64,000 nt of DNA from Deltaproteobacteria bacterium (GTDB taxonomy: Bacteria > Bdellovibrionota_B > Oligoflexia > Oligoflexales > Bog-1112), in contig JACPKR010000033.1 of assembly GCA_016186945.1 (NCBI GenBank), positions 1 to 64,000 on the forward strand, read 5' to 3'. A program made the translations under genes and the position numbers. Positions 8,201 to 18,319 of this stretch are shown here, piece by piece. The notes below the pieces were generated by a model, which saw nothing but the letters and a program-made list of their open reading frames with translations, did no database searches and had not been told where the DNA came from. Numbering within the stretch: position 1 is the first letter of the stretch; each line of letters opens with the position of its first letter.

Positions 8201-11200
8201 GGTAATGGAACGTGTCAGATCTCCCTTGGTTACAGCGGTTGAAACCTCGGCAATAGCACGTACTTGGGTTGTAAGATTGCTCGCTAATTGATTTACGTTC
8301 ATAGTTAGATCGCGCCATAGACCCGAAGCTCCTGGAACATTTGCCTGACCACCTAACTTGCCTTCGATGCCGACTTCACGAGCTACGGACGTTACCTGAT
8401 CGCCAAAAACTGCGAGAGTATCTATCATGCTATTGATAGTTTCTGCGAGTTCAGCTATTTCACCCTTTGCCTCAAGGACAAGCTTGCGTTTAAGTTCTCC
8501 GTTGGCTACTGAGGTGACAACCTTGGCAATACCTCGTACCTGTGTTGTCAAATTAGATGCCATTGAATTTACGTTATCGGTAAGGTCTTTCCAGGTTCCC
8601 CCCACTCCTTTGACGGAGGCCTGACCTCCAAGCTTCCCATCGGTCCCGACTTCGCGTGCCACACGCGTAACTTCGGAAGCAAATGCGTTCAACTGATCGA
8701 CCATGGTATTGATGGTAATTTTAAGCTGAAGAATTTCCCCTTTAACATCGACCGTAATCTTCTTGGAAAGATCCCCGTTGGCGACTGCCGTCGTTACTTC
8801 CGCAATATTTCTAACCTGACCTGTAAGGTTATTTGCCATGTTATTCACGTTTTCTGTCAGATCCTTCCAAGTTCCCCCTACGCCTTTTACGAAAGCCTGA
8901 CCTCCCAGGCGCCCCTCAGTCCCCACTTCCCTAGCGACTCGGGTAACCTCGCCGGCGAAAGCGTTAAGCTGGTTGACCATCGTGTTCATGGTATTTTTTA
9001 ACTCCAGGACCTCACCCTTTACGTCTGCGGTGATAGTTTTAGAAAGATCACCGTTAGCAATCGCTGTAGCAACTTCTGCAATATTTCGCACCTGGTCAGT
9101 GAGGTTACTTGCCATATTGTTCACACTATCGGTTAGGTCTTTCCAAGTACCGGCCACGCCTCTGACGATCGCTTGACCTCCGAGCTTTCCTTCGGTTCCG
9201 ACTTCTTTCGCTACGCGCGTTACCTCACCCGCAAAGGTGTTGAGCTGGTCCACCATCGTGTTGATCGTATTCTTAAGTTGAAGGATCTCACCCTTGACGG
9301 CTACGGTAATTTTCTTACTCAAATCTCCATTCGCTACGGCAGTGGTAACTTCCGCAATATTTCGAACCTGGGAGGTAAGGTTTGTCGCCATGAGGTTCAC
9401 ATTGTCCGTCAAGTCTTTCCAAGTTCCCGCTACCCCAATCACAGATGCCTGTCCTCCGAGTTTACCTTCCGTCCCCACTTCTCTCGCTACCCTGGTAACC
9501 TCCCCAGCAAAGGAATTGAGCTGGTCCACCATCGTGTTGATCGTAGTTTTTAGATCCTGAATTTCACCTTTTACATCGACGGTGATCTTCTTACCAAGAT
9601 CTCCATTGGCTACCGCTGTTGTAACCTCTGCAATATTTCTCACCTGGCTCGTAAGATTCGATGCCATAAGGTTCACATTGTCTGTCAAGTCTTTCCAGGT
9701 TCCTGCGACGCCTCTGACAACAGCTTGACCTCCAAGCTTACCCTCCGTACCTACCTCCTTTGCTACCCTGGTAACCTCTCCAGCAAAGGAATTAAGTTGG
9801 TCCACCATCGTGTTTATAGTATTTTTAAGATCTAGAATTTCACCCCTTACGTCTACAGTGATCTTACGCATCAAATTTCCGCCTGCGATGGCAGTCGCAA
9901 CTTCCGCAATATTTCGTACCTGAGCAGTAAGATTATTGGCCATAAGATTGACACTATCCGTAAGGTCTTTCCAGGTTCCACCTGCGCCACGAACAACAGC
10001 TTGGCCTCCGAGTTTGCCTTCTGTCCCTACTTCCCGAGCGACCCTTGTCACCTCTACGGCGAACGAACCAAGCTGCTCAACCATGGTGTTGATCGTGTTT
10101 TTCAATTCAAGAATCTCTCCCCGAACGTCGACGGTAATTTTCTTGCTGAGATCGCCGTTGGCTACCGCTGTAGTAACCTCTGCTATATTTCGCACCTGGC
10201 TTGTCAAGTTTGAAGCCATCGAGTTCACACCATCTGTCAGATCTTTCCACGTCCCCCCTACGCCCTTTACCTGCGCTTGCCCACCAAGTTTTCCTTCCGT
10301 CCCTACCTCGCGAGCAACACGCGTAACCTCAGAAGCAAAGCCATTCAGTTGGTCGACCATGGTGTTGATGGTGTCTTTAAGCTCCAGTATCTCTCCTTGC
10401 ACATCCACTGTAATTTTCTTCGATAGATCGCCATTTGCAACAGCAGTGGTCACTTGAGCGATATTGCGCACCTGAGCCGTAAGGTTATTTGCCATAAGAT
10501 TTACACTGTCTGTGAGATCTTTCCACGTTCCTGCTACGCCCTTCACTTCAGCCTGCCCACCAAGCTGCCCTTCCGTCCCGACCTCGCGAGCAACACGCGT
10601 AACCTCAGAAGCAAAGGAACTCAATTGGTCCACCATGGTATTAATGGTTTTCTTCAACTCTAGAATTTCTCCTTGCACATCCACCGTAATCTTCTTCGAT
10701 AAATCCCCGTTTGCGACGGCGGTCGTTACTTCCGCAATATTTCGTACCTGCAAAGTGAGGTTGCTTCCCATAAGATTCACGTTGTCAGTAAGATCCTTCC
10801 AGACACCTGCAATACCTTTCACATTCGCCTGCCCACCTAGTTTACCCTCCGTCCCTACTTCTCGAGCAACACGTGTAACTTCTTCCGCAAAGGACCCTAA
10901 TTGAGACACCATGGTATTGATGGTCTTCTTCAACTCTAGAATTTCTCCTCGAACTTCCACGGTGATAGTCTTGCTTAAATCTCCGTTAGCAACAGATGTT
11001 GTTACTTCTGCAATATTTCTCACCTGCAAGGTGAGGTTGGAGGCCATCGAATTCACACTATCGGTGAGGTCTTTCCACGTTCCTGCTACTCCCTTCACTT
11101 CAGCCTGCCCACCAAGTTGCCCTTCTGTACCTACTTCCCTTGCAACACGAGTCACCTCCGACGCAAACGATCCTAACTGATCCACCATGGTATTGATGGT

Positions 11201-12739
11201 CTTCTTCAGCTCGAAAATCTCCCCCCGAACATCGACGGTGATCTTCTTACCAAGATCGCCGTTTGCTACAGCAGTCGTTACTTCTGCTATGTTTCTAACT
11301 TGAGCCGTAAGGTTTGATGCCATAAGATTCACGTTGTCAGTAAGATCCTTCCAAACCCCCGCAACATCTTTTACGGTTGCTTGCCCCCCCAATTTCCCCT
11401 CAGTGCCGACTTCTTTCGCTACGCGCGTTACCTCCGATGCAAAGGAACCTAACTGGTCGACCATGATGTTTATGGTATTCTTAAGCTCGAAAATCTCCCC
11501 TTTAACATCGACTGTAATTTTTTTAGAAAGATCACCGTTAGCTACTGCCGTCGTAACGTCTGCTATATTGCGAACCTGTGCCGTAAGATTGTTGGCCATG
11601 GAATTGACATTATCCGTCAAATCCTTCCAGGTTCCAGCAATCCCCGGAACCTCCGCTTGACCACCAAGTTTTCCTTCCGTCCCGACCTCACGAGCTACTC
11701 GTGTTACCTCCGACGAGAAAGAGCGTAATTGATCGACCATCGTATTTATCGTGTTCTTAAGCTCAAGAATTTCACCTCGCACATCGACCGTAATCTTCTT
11801 ACCGAGATCCCCGTTAGCCACGGCGGTTGTTACATCGGCGATATTACGTACTTGCGACGTAAGATTAGAGGCCATCGAATTAACACTGTCTGTTAAATCC
11901 TTCCACGTCCCACCCACACCCTGAACCACCGCTTGACCACCAAGTTTTCCTTCTGTTCCTACTTCCCGAGCAACCCTTGTCACCTCCGAAGCGAAAGCTC
12001 TCAGTTGGTCAACCATCGTATTGATCGTATCTTTGAGTTGTAAAATCTCACCCCGGACATCGACAGTGATTTTCTTAGAAAGATCTCCGTTTGCAACCGC
12101 AGTTGTAACTTCTGCTATGTTGCGTACTTGGTCGGTCAAATTTGTCGCCATCGAATTCACGTTTTCCGTCAGATTCTGCCAAGTTCCGCTCAGACCCTTA
12201 ACAACAGCCTGGCCACCGAGTTTGCCTTCCATCCCTACTTCTCGTGCAACACGATTCACCTCAGAGGCAAACGTCGAAAGCTGCTCGATCATACCGTTGA
12301 CAACCGTAGCAGTTCTCAAAAACTCACCATGAAGCGCACGACCCTCAATTTCTATCGTCATGGACTGAGAGAGATCCCCTTTCGCAACGGCTCCGATAAC
12401 TCTTGCTGTTTCGAGAGTGGGCTGGACGAGGTCAGCTATAAGAGTATTGACCGATTTCACCAAGGTTCCCCAGCCCCCAGCCGCGTTGGAGATCGTCACG
12501 CGTTCCGAAAGCTGTCCTTCCCGTCCTACCGCATTACCGACGCGCTCATATTCTTTGACTATGCGTTGCTTGTTTTCAATAAGTTCATTGAGAGTATCCG
12601 CAATCTTACCGGCTATCCCCGTTCGGTCGATTGGCATACGTACCGAAAAATTCCCTTTTTTAACTTCCATCAAGACATTAAGGAGTTGAATCGCATCGAG
12701 TTCGTTGTTGTCCGGAACTATTGTAGACTCTTCTTTCAT
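5273..12739 (-). CDS. giant HAMP-array hybrid histidine kinase
   Basis: A 2488-residue protein. The ATG at 12739 is preceded by GGGGGG; the open frame extends 28 codons upstream only because it reads through a dispersed repeat. Order: divergent HAMP-like units (1-166), fifteen tandem 92-residue units each starting near [11 protein letters not shown] (167 to about 1540), GAF (about 1565-1700), coiled coil (1705-1800), HisKA with His1815 ([10 protein letters not shown]), HATPase_c (about 1915-2045, GTGLGLSIS), then three receiver domains (about 2098-2215, 2222-2340, 2368-2488). No transmembrane helix or periplasmic sensor is seen, so it is probably soluble and senses through GAF or HAMP conformations. 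The architecture resembles bacterial relatives of fungal group III kinases, but with an unusually long array. It heads the operon with cheR and cheB. Confidence 0.92.
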   Translation of the reverse strand: MKEESTIVPDNNELDAIQLLNVLMEVKKGNFSVRMPIDRTGIAGKIADTLNELIENKQRIVKEYERVGNAVGREGQLSERVTISNAAGGWGTLVKSVNTLIADLVQPTLETARVIGAVAKGDLSQSMTIEIEGRALHGEFLRTATVVNGMIEQLSTFASEVNRVAREVGMEGKLGGQAVVKGLSGTWQNLTENVNSMATNLTDQVRNIAEVTTAVANGDLSKKITVDVRGEILQLKDTINTMVDQLRAFASEVTRVAREVGTEGKLGGQAVVQGVGGTWKDLTDSVNSMASNLTSQVRNIADVTTAVANGDLGKKITVDVRGEILELKNTINTMVDQLRSFSSEVTRVAREVGTEGKLGGQAEVPGIAGTWKDLTDNVNSMANNLTAQVRNIADVTTAVANGDLSKKITVDVKGEIFELKNTINIMVDQLGSFASEVTRVAKEVGTEGKLGGQATVKDVAGVWKDLTDNVNLMASNLTAQVRNIAEVTTAVANGDLGKKITVDVRGEIFELKKTINTMVDQLGSFASEVTRVAREVGTEGQLGGQAEVKGVAGTWKDLTDSVNSMASNLTLQVRNIAEVTTSVANGDLSKTITVEVRGEILELKKTINTMVSQLGSFAEEVTRVAREVGTEGKLGGQANVKGIAGVWKDLTDNVNLMGSNLTLQVRNIAEVTTAVANGDLSKKITVDVQGEILELKKTINTMVDQLSSFASEVTRVAREVGTEGQLGGQAEVKGVAGTWKDLTDSVNLMANNLTAQVRNIAQVTTAVANGDLSKKITVDVQGEILELKDTINTMVDQLNGFASEVTRVAREVGTEGKLGGQAQVKGVGGTWKDLTDGVNSMASNLTSQVRNIAEVTTAVANGDLSKKITVDVRGEILELKNTINTMVEQLGSFAVEVTRVAREVGTEGKLGGQAVVRGAGGTWKDLTDSVNLMANNLTAQVRNIAEVATAIAGGNLMRKITVDVRGEILDLKNTINTMVDQLNSFAGEVTRVAKEVGTEGKLGGQAVVRGVAGTWKDLTDNVNLMASNLTSQVRNIAEVTTAVANGDLGKKITVDVKGEIQDLKTTINTMVDQLNSFAGEVTRVAREVGTEGKLGGQASVIGVAGTWKDLTDNVNLMATNLTSQVRNIAEVTTAVANGDLSKKITVAVKGEILQLKNTINTMVDQLNTFAGEVTRVAKEVGTEGKLGGQAIVRGVAGTWKDLTDSVNNMASNLTDQVRNIAEVATAIANGDLSKTITADVKGEVLELKNTMNTMVNQLNAFAGEVTRVAREVGTEGRLGGQAFVKGVGGTWKDLTENVNNMANNLTGQVRNIAEVTTAVANGDLSKKITVDVKGEILQLKITINTMVDQLNAFASEVTRVAREVGTDGKLGGQASVKGVGGTWKDLTDNVNSMASNLTTQVRGIAKVVTSVANGELKRKLVLEAKGEIAELAETINSMIDTLAVFGDQVTSVAREVGIEGKLGGQANVPGASGLWRDLTMNVNQLASNLTTQVRAIAEVSTAVTKGDLTRSITVQAAGEVAALKDNINEMIRNLKETTFRSTEQDWLKGNLAKFTRMLQGQRDMLTVSKEVMAELAPLVSAQYGVFYIAGEDGGQKIFRLLGSYAFKERKTSANRVLLGEGLVGQAAIEKQRILLTNVPGDYIQISSGLGESSPLNVVVLPVVFENEVKAVIELASFNRFTDTHLGFLEQLMESIGIVLNTISATMRTEELLKQSQALTEELQTGQEELTETNNRLEAQAKTLQQSEELLKKQQNELQQANEELEERAQLLGQQNAEVENKNSEVEQARQALQEKAEQLAMTSKYKSEFLANMSHELRTPLNSLLILSKMLADNEEGNLIPKQIEYAKTVHSAGSDLLELINDILDLAKIESGTITVDIGDIFFSDIVQFSERTFRHIAEAKSLTFINEVDSILPHAIKTDGKRLQQVIKNLLSNAFKFTEKGSVSLKISMAAAGAWPEGTALDQASTVVAFSVSDTGIGIPKDKHRVIFEAFQQVDGSTSRKYGGTGLGLSISREIARMLGGVISLASSPGEGSIFTLYLPIHYTVPPKPEKRQARGEDLKPELSIYPVASQTEAYPEEIVVEQEAVKDDRTMIKTGDRVLLIVEDDPKFAQILLDIGRERRFLGVVCSRAIDAFSLARKYKPAAITLDLRLPDRDGWSVLDRLKHDRETRHIPVHIISIENDIKRGIRQGAFAFLQKPTTKEALEQAFTKITAFIERPLKKLLIIEDDDVQRKSIVELIGDNDIETQAVSTGEEALQMLGKYEIDCMILDLKLPDMTGFELIEKMKSELEKRPIPIVVYTGKELTKREETELRRYADSIIIKDAASPERLLNETTLFLHRIEANLPESKQRMLEKIQKNDPVLAGKKVLVVDDDVRNIFALTAVLERQKMSVTYTENGKDALSLLKKSADFDVVLMDIMMPEMDGYEATRAIRKISKYKKMPIIALTAKAMKGDREKCLEAGASDYITKPVDMDQLLSLLRVWLYQ
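8102..12241 (-). repeat. 15 x 276-bp in-frame tandem repeat (HAMP pairs)
   Basis: DNA region encoding the fifteen 92-residue HAMP units of the giant kinase. The middle units are nearly identical in protein ([38 protein letters not shown]) but differ more at the DNA level, mainly at third positions. The first and the last two units are the most divergent. Confidence 0.9.
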
Positions 12740-13055
12740 ATGACCCCCCGAACCTTTCGGATCGAATAAAAATCGCAAGCCCCCGACGAATCGTAATGGT
12801 AATGCGTAAGCCACTTGGGGCAAATGGGGAGAGGGGGGTTTGGGGGGGCGAGTGAAGCGTCGCTTCCCCCATAGATTTTTCTTGGAGGAACCAGCTGCGC
12901 AGTTTCCTCCAAACCACCTCCTTGCCCCAAGTGGCTCACGCGTTACTCGTGATCTCCACCTTCGGCATCCATTTTAAATAATTTAGCGTATTTTATATCT
13001 AGGCGATGTGGGGGATCAGTGCTCTGATTTTACTGAGTTTTATTCAAAAGTGTCT
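12740..13055. other. leader region of the giant kinase operon
   Basis: The gap between the kinase start and the upstream minus-strand gene. It holds one complete copy of dispersed repeat A (listed separately) and an AT-rich stretch (12960-13055) that may contain the promoter. No gene is visible. The repeat would be transcribed as a structured 5' leader if the promoter lies above it. Confidence 0.5.
12804..12942 (-). repeat. dispersed repeat A, copy 1 (complete)
   Basis: About 140 bp bounded by 20-bp terminal inverted repeats: GCGTAAGCCACTTGGGGCAA on the left and its near-perfect complement (TTGCCCCAAGTGGCTCACGC) on the right. Inside is a G-rich arm and a second dyad (TTGGAGGAA facing TTCCTCCAA around TGCGCAG). 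It is non-coding. Related copies occur near 33119, 34777, 39597, 43939, 57391, 60094 and 62253. Confidence 0.85.
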
Positions 13056-14075
13056 TTATTGAATCGTAATCTTCGCGGGGTCAGTATATTCCCACCGACC
13101 AGAGACCTCCGAGAACGCACCGATACGAATGTCGTAAGCTCCTCCCATGACATTCTGTATCTGCATTTGTGTTCCGCTAGTGGCAAAGCGGTACGTGGGG
13201 TTGGCCCAACCTTGGTTTGAAATCTCGACTCGGTAATAAGTTACATTTGTGTCACCGGACCAGTTGACCATTCCCCCTTCCTTGGCCAATGTCGAACCAG
13301 CCACCGGGATTAGCAGGGCAATCTTTCGCTTGATAGGGGGATTGATACGGAACATGCGGATCTCACTTTTTCCGCTCCCGTTCACAATGCGCCAGTACCA
13401 CACGCCTGGCTCTGGTCGTGCGAAGCGATACCGATTTCCCTTCACCCAGACTTTTTGAATTAGAGGTTGCATGGAAGGATTGCGAGAGAATTGAATCCAC
13501 GACCCTGGCCCACCCGTCCATGTAAACTCTGCATGATTCGCAGTCTCATCATAGTTCCGAGCAGACCCGTTCTCAGGGCCCTTGAGGGAGGGTGCAACCA
13601 CTGTTACAGGCGGAGCAGGTTCAGCTACGCTGGGCTCCGGCGCAAATACGGGCGAGGGTGCTGCTTTCATAGACTCCTGAGCACTTGCCTTTTCGGGAGC
13701 CTGAGTAGGTACAACTTTTTTCATCAAATCAGCTTTAATCGGCTCGGCCTGCCCTGGCTTTGGTTCTGCAGGAAGTTTTTTAGGCGCACCTGCTTCCCTT
13801 TTTGAAATAGCAGGCTCCGTGATTTTGTCCTCATCCATGACAAGGAGTTCATCCTCAGGCGCTATTTCCTGCTCCGTATAAAAATAAATACCCCCGGCAA
13901 TGATGAGACCAAGGACGAGTGCAGCAATGATAAAACGCATGCGATTTCCCGGCCCACCACCCAGGAGACTGCTTATCCCCTTTGATGTTTCTCCCAAGTC
14001 GGAAAATTCGTCTCTCATCCCTGACTGAAACGAGGAATCATCCTTTGATTGTTGAAATGGATCACGTTGGCCCAT
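13056..14075 (-). CDS. membrane-anchored protein with Pro/Ala-rich linker and two beta domains
   Basis: 339 residues from the ATG at 14075, chosen because GGAG lies 8-10 bases upstream; a TTG five codons earlier is also open. There is a short cytoplasmic N-terminus (1-46), one transmembrane helix (about 48-66), a Pro/Ala/Lys/Glu-rich linker (about 75-160), and two C-terminal beta-rich, Fn3/Ig-like repeats with FTWTGGPGSW and MVNWSGDTNVTYYRVEI. This suggests an inner-membrane protein spanning the periplasm towards the wall or outer membrane. I do not recognise a named family. It lies downstream of lpxK with its own probable promoter. Confidence 0.7.
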   Translation of the reverse strand: MGQRDPFQQSKDDSSFQSGMRDEFSDLGETSKGISSLLGGGPGNRMRFIIAALVLGLIIAGGIYFYTEQEIAPEDELLVMDEDKITEPAISKREAGAPKKLPAEPKPGQAEPIKADLMKKVVPTQAPEKASAQESMKAAPSPVFAPEPSVAEPAPPVTVVAPSLKGPENGSARNYDETANHAEFTWTGGPGSWIQFSRNPSMQPLIQKVWVKGNRYRFARPEPGVWYWRIVNGSGKSEIRMFRINPPIKRKIALLIPVAGSTLAKEGGMVNWSGDTNVTYYRVEISNQGWANPTYRFATSGTQMQIQNVMGGAYDIRIGAFSEVSGRWEYTDPAKITIQ

Positions 14076-14112
14076 AGCGATTGTCTCCAAAGGGAAAGCT
14101 TCTTCTGTTTTT

Positions 14113-14142
14113 ATTATAATTTTTTTGGGCTTATACTCGCAA
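14113..14142 (-). promoter_or_regulatory. sigma70-like promoter for the membrane-anchored protein
   Basis: On the minus strand TTGCGA (14137-14142) is followed, after 18 bases, by a perfect TATAAT (14113-14118). It lies 38 bases upstream of the ATG at 14075 and inside the lpxK-to-gene gap, so this gene can be expressed separately from the lpx operon. Confidence 0.55.
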
Positions 14143-14174
14143 GCTGGCTAGGCAAGTCACAGCTTTGGAAAAGT

Positions 14175-15272
14175 CTAAGTTGTAGCAAACTTGGCTTTGA
14201 TTCTAAAGTTTTTGGGATGGGAGACCTGCTCAAACAAAAGTTCTTCATCAGACTCGGAAATTTTCAAATCCAGACCTGCAATAAAAACAGAGAGTGGGAG
14301 CTTTTCAAAGATGGAGGGATTACGCCAATAGTCCTTAGCACTTGTGACCACCGCTCGACACCCTTGCAATTTTTTCCGTATGATCTCTTTTTTAAAATTA
14401 CCATGGTCCGCCACAAAGTACGTGCAGCCTAGTTTAATCCCCTGATCTTGTAAGGTTTGTTTCAAGCTCTCAGGTCTAGCAATCCCACACATCAATAAGA
14501 CCGGCTCAAGGTCCTTTGAGAAACTTTCCCCTGAAAGAGAGGTAGTGAGCTGGGTGTGAAAGCGTATGAGAATCTGGGGCGCACTCGCATTGAATCTGCG
14601 CAGTAACGTCTGCGCCTGATCGGTAGGATAAGACCCACCCGCCCGCGTGAAACAAAGTATGTCTGCTCTCCTCACACTAGACGTCGGTTCCCTTAGCGGA
14701 CCTACGGGAAGCAAGGAGTGGCCGGCCTCACAGCTTTCAGCATCAAAGAGGACGATATCGACATCACGCTCTATACGACGATGTTGGAACCCGTCATCCA
14801 AAATCCAATGGGTGGGACGATACGTTTGTGATTCCAGAAAATTGCGCGCTCCCCTGACGCGATCTTTGCCGACAATCACAGGGACCAAGGGAAGCATCTG
14901 GGACTGCATCATTGCCTCATCAGCAATGTGAGCGGCAGAACCAGACAAGAGCTTGCCTCCCAGAAGGACCAAGCTAACTGGTTCTGAAGCAAAACCTCCA
15001 TACCCCCGTGTGAGAATAGCAGGCCGATACCCTTTCGCAAGCAGGCGAGAGGCAAGCATGATGACGAAGGGAGACTTGCCCGTTCCCCCGACACTCAGAT
15101 TGCCGACGGAAATACAAACCCCGTCTAGTCTGTGAGTAGGCAAAACTTGCCTATCGTAAAGTGTGTTTCGGATGCGAACAATAAGTTCATAGATCAGGCT
15201 AAACGGTCTCATGATGAACCGAAACCATAGCGGAGGGATAGGTTCGTAAATGTAATTGCTAAGCGGACGCAT
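14175..15272 (-). CDS. lpxK: tetraacyldisaccharide 4'-kinase
   Basis: A 365-residue inner-membrane-associated kinase that phosphorylates the 4' position of the lipid A precursor to give lipid IVA. The N-terminus carries a hydrophobic, membrane-facing region. A P-loop VGNLSVGGTGKSP sits near residue 60, followed by LTRGYGG and the LDDGFQHRRI motif characteristic of LpxK. Its start overlaps the end of the msbA-like gene by 14 bp, as in many lpxK-msbA pairs. It is the last gene of the long minus-strand operon. Length is slightly above the usual 320-350. Confidence 0.93.
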   Translation of the reverse strand: MRPLSNYIYEPIPPLWFRFIMRPFSLIYELIVRIRNTLYDRQVLPTHRLDGVCISVGNLSVGGTGKSPFVIMLASRLLAKGYRPAILTRGYGGFASEPVSLVLLGGKLLSGSAAHIADEAMMQSQMLPLVPVIVGKDRVRGARNFLESQTYRPTHWILDDGFQHRRIERDVDIVLFDAESCEAGHSLLPVGPLREPTSSVRRADILCFTRAGGSYPTDQAQTLLRRFNASAPQILIRFHTQLTTSLSGESFSKDLEPVLLMCGIARPESLKQTLQDQGIKLGCTYFVADHGNFKKEIIRKKLQGCRAVVTSAKDYWRNPSIFEKLPLSVFIAGLDLKISESDEELLFEQVSHPKNFRIKAKFATT

Positions 15273-17166
15273 TGCTGAATACCTGAAAACGTTGTTTGCT
15301 CATCAGGTCTTCGAAATTACCCACCACTTCGACGGTACCATTTTCCACGAACCAAAACTCATGAAAATGACGCAAGAGTTTCATATGATGAGTAACAGCC
15401 ACAATCGTATGTTTCTGCTCGCGGATCCAAGTCATCAAGTTGCTAATAATCTCTTCTTCCATCGTCGGATCAATCGCGGACGTAGCCTCATCGAGCAAGA
15501 GCAGGGAGCGTTGTCGCAATAACGCCCGTGCCAGGACAAGTCTTTGCTTCTGCCCACCGGAAATGTTGCTGCCGATCGCATGAACATGCGTCTGTAAACC
15601 ACTCGGCAAAGCGTCCACCTCCCGGTCCATCTGCACGAGTTTGAGGAAGCGACCCATCTCGTCACCAGCGCCTGTGCTTCGCAGGCCGTAGGTTAGGTTT
15701 TCCCAAAGCAGATCGTCGAATAAAAAAGGCGTCTGGCTTACAAAGGAACTAGACGACGCAAGTTGCCCAGGAAGAAGGTTGGCTTGCCACTTCTCAGGAC
15801 TGAGAAGGCCCGAAAGGGTGCGGATGAGGGTGGACTTGCCTCCACCACTCGGGCCGATCACAGCGACGGCCTTCCCTGCTTGGAGGGTCAAACCCTCCGC
15901 CCGAATCTTTATCCGCTCATATCCCGTCAATAGCGAGTCGATCCGCACCGGCTGATCTGCGGTCTGGTCTTCTCTCTTCGGCGCTGCTGCTTTCCCTGCT
16001 TCCACACCCTTTGCTTTGCTCAGCTGCACGATGAGCTGGAAGCTTTTAGCAATGGCACCCCGTGTTTCGTGGAACTTTGTAAGCTGTTCCCCTATATTTT
16101 TCAAAGGTCTCAGCATGGCCCCTACTGCGGCAAAAAAAACGATCAAATTCACCGAAGAAGAGGGGTCGAAGAAGACGCTATGTGTTGTAATGAAAATCAC
16201 CCCAGCAAGGATTGCAAATCCAAGAAATTCCAAAATAGGGGCAAAGGCAGAACGCAAGAGTATGGATTTCCTGATGAAGTGGTAATATTCGTTGTTAGCT
16301 TCCGTGAACCGCTCCTGCTCGCGACATTCTCCTGCGTGTGCTTTGATAAACTCGAAGCGTTTCCGCATATCGAGTATAAGATCTGCGATAGATGCCAGGC
16401 GCTGCTGAAACGCTTCCGCATAGAATGTGATCTGCTTCCCTAACTTGCCAATGCTCCACGCCAGAAACGGGGAGAGAAACAAAGTTCCCACCGCCGTCTG
16501 CCAGTGGACAAACAACAAAGTGAGAAAAGCGGAAACAATCATAATCGAATCGCGCAAAAGCCCATTCACAATATCTGAGAACTTGGTCTGCAAAAACAAA
16601 ACATCATTCATTAGAGCGGACATCCACTCCGCAGCAGATTTTTGCGCTATGACCCGGTACGGTTGATGAAGGATGGCGATAAATAGCCGGTCTCTAAATT
16701 CCTTGGCAATGAGAAGGCCTAAGAACCCAGACACCAGCTGATAGACATAAGACGCAATATTTTTCAAAAAAGCTGCAAGCAAAAGGAGAAGAGGAACGCA
16801 ATAACTTAACAGGTCCTTCCGAATTCCCATCTCACTAAGGAAAGGAAACCACTGTCCTAAATGAGAAGGAAAAAAATCTTTGCCATAGACCAAATCTCCG
16901 CTGGATTCCAAGGAAAAGATCGTCTTTAGAAAAGGTCCGAGCAACAAAAGAAACAAGCTTTGCGCCAAGGCAAGAACAATGAGCGAAGAGAACAATAGGA
17001 CAAGTCTCGACTTCTGACGCAGAAGAGGCTGCAGAAAGGTCGCTTTGAAAACGTTTCTATAGTATTTGGGAAAAAGAATTTGTGGAGAGGACCTTTTTTG
17101 AAAAAAAGTTCCCCTCCACACCTCCCCCCAAAAAACTCTAAATACTGAATTAATTATCTTGAACAC
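15259..17166 (-). CDS. msbA: MsbA-like lipid A / lipid ABC exporter
   Basis: A 635-residue half-transporter: about six transmembrane helices (roughly 55-330), then a nucleotide-binding domain with Walker A GPSGGGKST, signature NISGGQKQRLVLARALL and Walker B LLLLDEATSAID, and the switch His (VTHHMKLL). The position between lpxB and lpxK supports lipid A-core flipping. Oddity: residues 7-36 are encoded by a copy of dispersed repeat B. The next Met codon is residue 113, inside the transmembrane region, and the only GTG option also lies in the repeat. Translation therefore almost certainly starts in or before the repeat. The ATG at 17166 overlaps the end of lpxB by 17 bp. Confidence 0.85.
   Translation of the reverse strand: MFKIINSVFRVFWGEVWRGTFFQKRSSPQILFPKYYRNVFKATFLQPLLRQKSRLVLLFSSLIVLALAQSLFLLLLGPFLKTIFSLESSGDLVYGKDFFPSHLGQWFPFLSEMGIRKDLLSYCVPLLLLLAAFLKNIASYVYQLVSGFLGLLIAKEFRDRLFIAILHQPYRVIAQKSAAEWMSALMNDVLFLQTKFSDIVNGLLRDSIMIVSAFLTLLFVHWQTAVGTLFLSPFLAWSIGKLGKQITFYAEAFQQRLASIADLILDMRKRFEFIKAHAGECREQERFTEANNEYYHFIRKSILLRSAFAPILEFLGFAILAGVIFITTHSVFFDPSSSVNLIVFFAAVGAMLRPLKNIGEQLTKFHETRGAIAKSFQLIVQLSKAKGVEAGKAAAPKREDQTADQPVRIDSLLTGYERIKIRAEGLTLQAGKAVAVIGPSGGGKSTLIRTLSGLLSPEKWQANLLPGQLASSSSFVSQTPFLFDDLLWENLTYGLRSTGAGDEMGRFLKLVQMDREVDALPSGLQTHVHAIGSNISGGQKQRLVLARALLRQRSLLLLDEATSAIDPTMEEEIISNLMTWIREQKHTIVAVTHHMKLLRHFHEFWFVENGTVEVVGNFEDLMSKQRFQVFSNASA
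17058..17149 (+). repeat. dispersed repeat B, copy 1 (inside the msbA 5' end)
   Basis: About 92 bp: left end TATAGTATTTGGG, a long hairpin (TGTGGAGAGGACC with T6, then A7 and TTCCCCTCCACA), then CCTCCCCCCAAAAAAC and right end AAATACTGAA. The ends are imperfect inverted repeats around AGTATTT. This copy lies entirely within coding sequence, giving about 30 residues of the MsbA-like protein. Confidence 0.88.
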
Positions 17167-18319
17167 TATAAACTCTTTTTTTTCTATAGAGTCCCAAAAG
17201 GTCCCCGATGCGTGTCACGGCACTGACAGACGAGGGGGCGCTTAGTTTTTTCTTCAACTGTTGGAATTCAAGTCGCATGGATTGCCTCTCAGAATCACTC
17301 AGTAGGAGTGTGACAAGTTCATGCGCAACACTTTCGTCAGAGAAGTGTTGAATAAACTCTCTCACCACAGCCTTTTCTTGCAAGATATTGACGAGACTGA
17401 CCCAAGGAATCTTAACCTTTCGCTTAGCAAGCCAATAGCTAAAAGGACTCATCGCATAGACAACCACAAGTGGGGTTTCAAGCAATGCACATTCAAGTGT
17501 TGCTGTCCCTGATGCGACGATGGCTGCATCTGCCACAGCCATCAATTCCAGACTCATGTTGTCGGTAAACTGGAAATTCTCTTCTTCCATATTTTCCAGC
17601 AAGGTTTTCAGCCTTTTTCTTATATTTGGCTGTATGGGAACAACAAACTGGGTGTCAGGAACTTGATCCTTGATCCGTTGCGCGATGCTTTTCAGACGGG
17701 GGAGGAGTCGTTGAACTTCCTGCACTCTGCTTCCAGGCAGTGCGGCTACGAGATGTTTGTCATGCGCATACCCCAAGGCTTCCTTCGTGAGCTGAATCCG
17801 TGCTGTACGGTCCGCGATCGGACAGCCAACATAGTAGCAGGGCACTCCTCGCTGCTGGAAATAGTTCTCTTCAAAGGGAAACGTGGAGAGGACGAGGTCA
17901 AAGTCTCTTTTGAGTCGGGCGATTCGGTGCTCCCCCCAAGCCCAAAGCTTAGGCGCAACGTATTGAATCGTTTTAATGCCCCGCATTTTCAACTCTTCAG
18001 CAAGTTGGAAATGGAATCCAGCAGAGTCCACTAGAATTGCCGCTGAGATAGGGTGGGTGTCGATATAGGACAGAACCTTGCTTTTTAACATCTTGATACG
18101 AGCAAGGTTACGGAGAACTTCCACCACGCCCATGACGCTTAACTCGTCCATTTCCGCCACAGGATGGACGCCTAGGGTAAGCAAGGCTGGGCCGACAATC
18201 CCACTGAAGTGTAAGTGGGGATCAAGCTCCTTCAACTGCTGGACAAGGTATGCTGCCATGAGATCGCCTGAACTTTCACCCACACTTATAAACAAGTGGT
18301 CGGTGAAACTCATCGGCAA
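17150..18319 (-). CDS. lpxB: lipid-A-disaccharide synthase
   Basis: A 389-residue GT19 glycosyltransferase joining UDP-2,3-diacylglucosamine and lipid X to make the lipid A disaccharide at the inner membrane. Family landmarks are present: an N-terminal SVGESSGDLMAA motif, a middle ALLPGSR-type motif read here as VAALPGSRVQEV, and the C-terminal ASGTATLECALLETPLVVVY region. Its start overlaps the end of lpxA by 10 bp, the normal lpxA-lpxB arrangement. Length is typical. The 3' end overlaps the msbA-like start. Confidence 0.94.
   Translation of the reverse strand: MPMSFTDHLFISVGESSGDLMAAYLVQQLKELDPHLHFSGIVGPALLTLGVHPVAEMDELSVMGVVEVLRNLARIKMLKSKVLSYIDTHPISAAILVDSAGFHFQLAEELKMRGIKTIQYVAPKLWAWGEHRIARLKRDFDLVLSTFPFEENYFQQRGVPCYYVGCPIADRTARIQLTKEALGYAHDKHLVAALPGSRVQEVQRLLPRLKSIAQRIKDQVPDTQFVVPIQPNIRKRLKTLLENMEEENFQFTDNMSLELMAVADAAIVASGTATLECALLETPLVVVYAMSPFSYWLAKRKVKIPWVSLVNILQEKAVVREFIQHFSDESVAHELVTLLLSDSERQSMRLEFQQLKKKLSAPSSVSAVTRIGDLLGLYRKKRVYSVQDN

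Noticed and set aside
8427-12769. Many plus-strand open frames opposite the HAMP array
   Set aside because: They are antisense shadows of the repeated units, all with the same Ser/Thr/Pro-rich composition and no starts of their own.
12740-12823. 28 extra N-terminal residues on the giant kinase
   Set aside because: They are encoded by repeat A and the leader; the ATG at 12739 has a good ribosome-binding site and begins the family-like sequence.
17058-17149. Repeat B as simple Rho-independent terminators
   Set aside because: The hairpin could terminate, but copies lie inside a coding region, in a divergent promoter and in both orientations, and there is no T-tract after the stem, so termination cannot be its general role.
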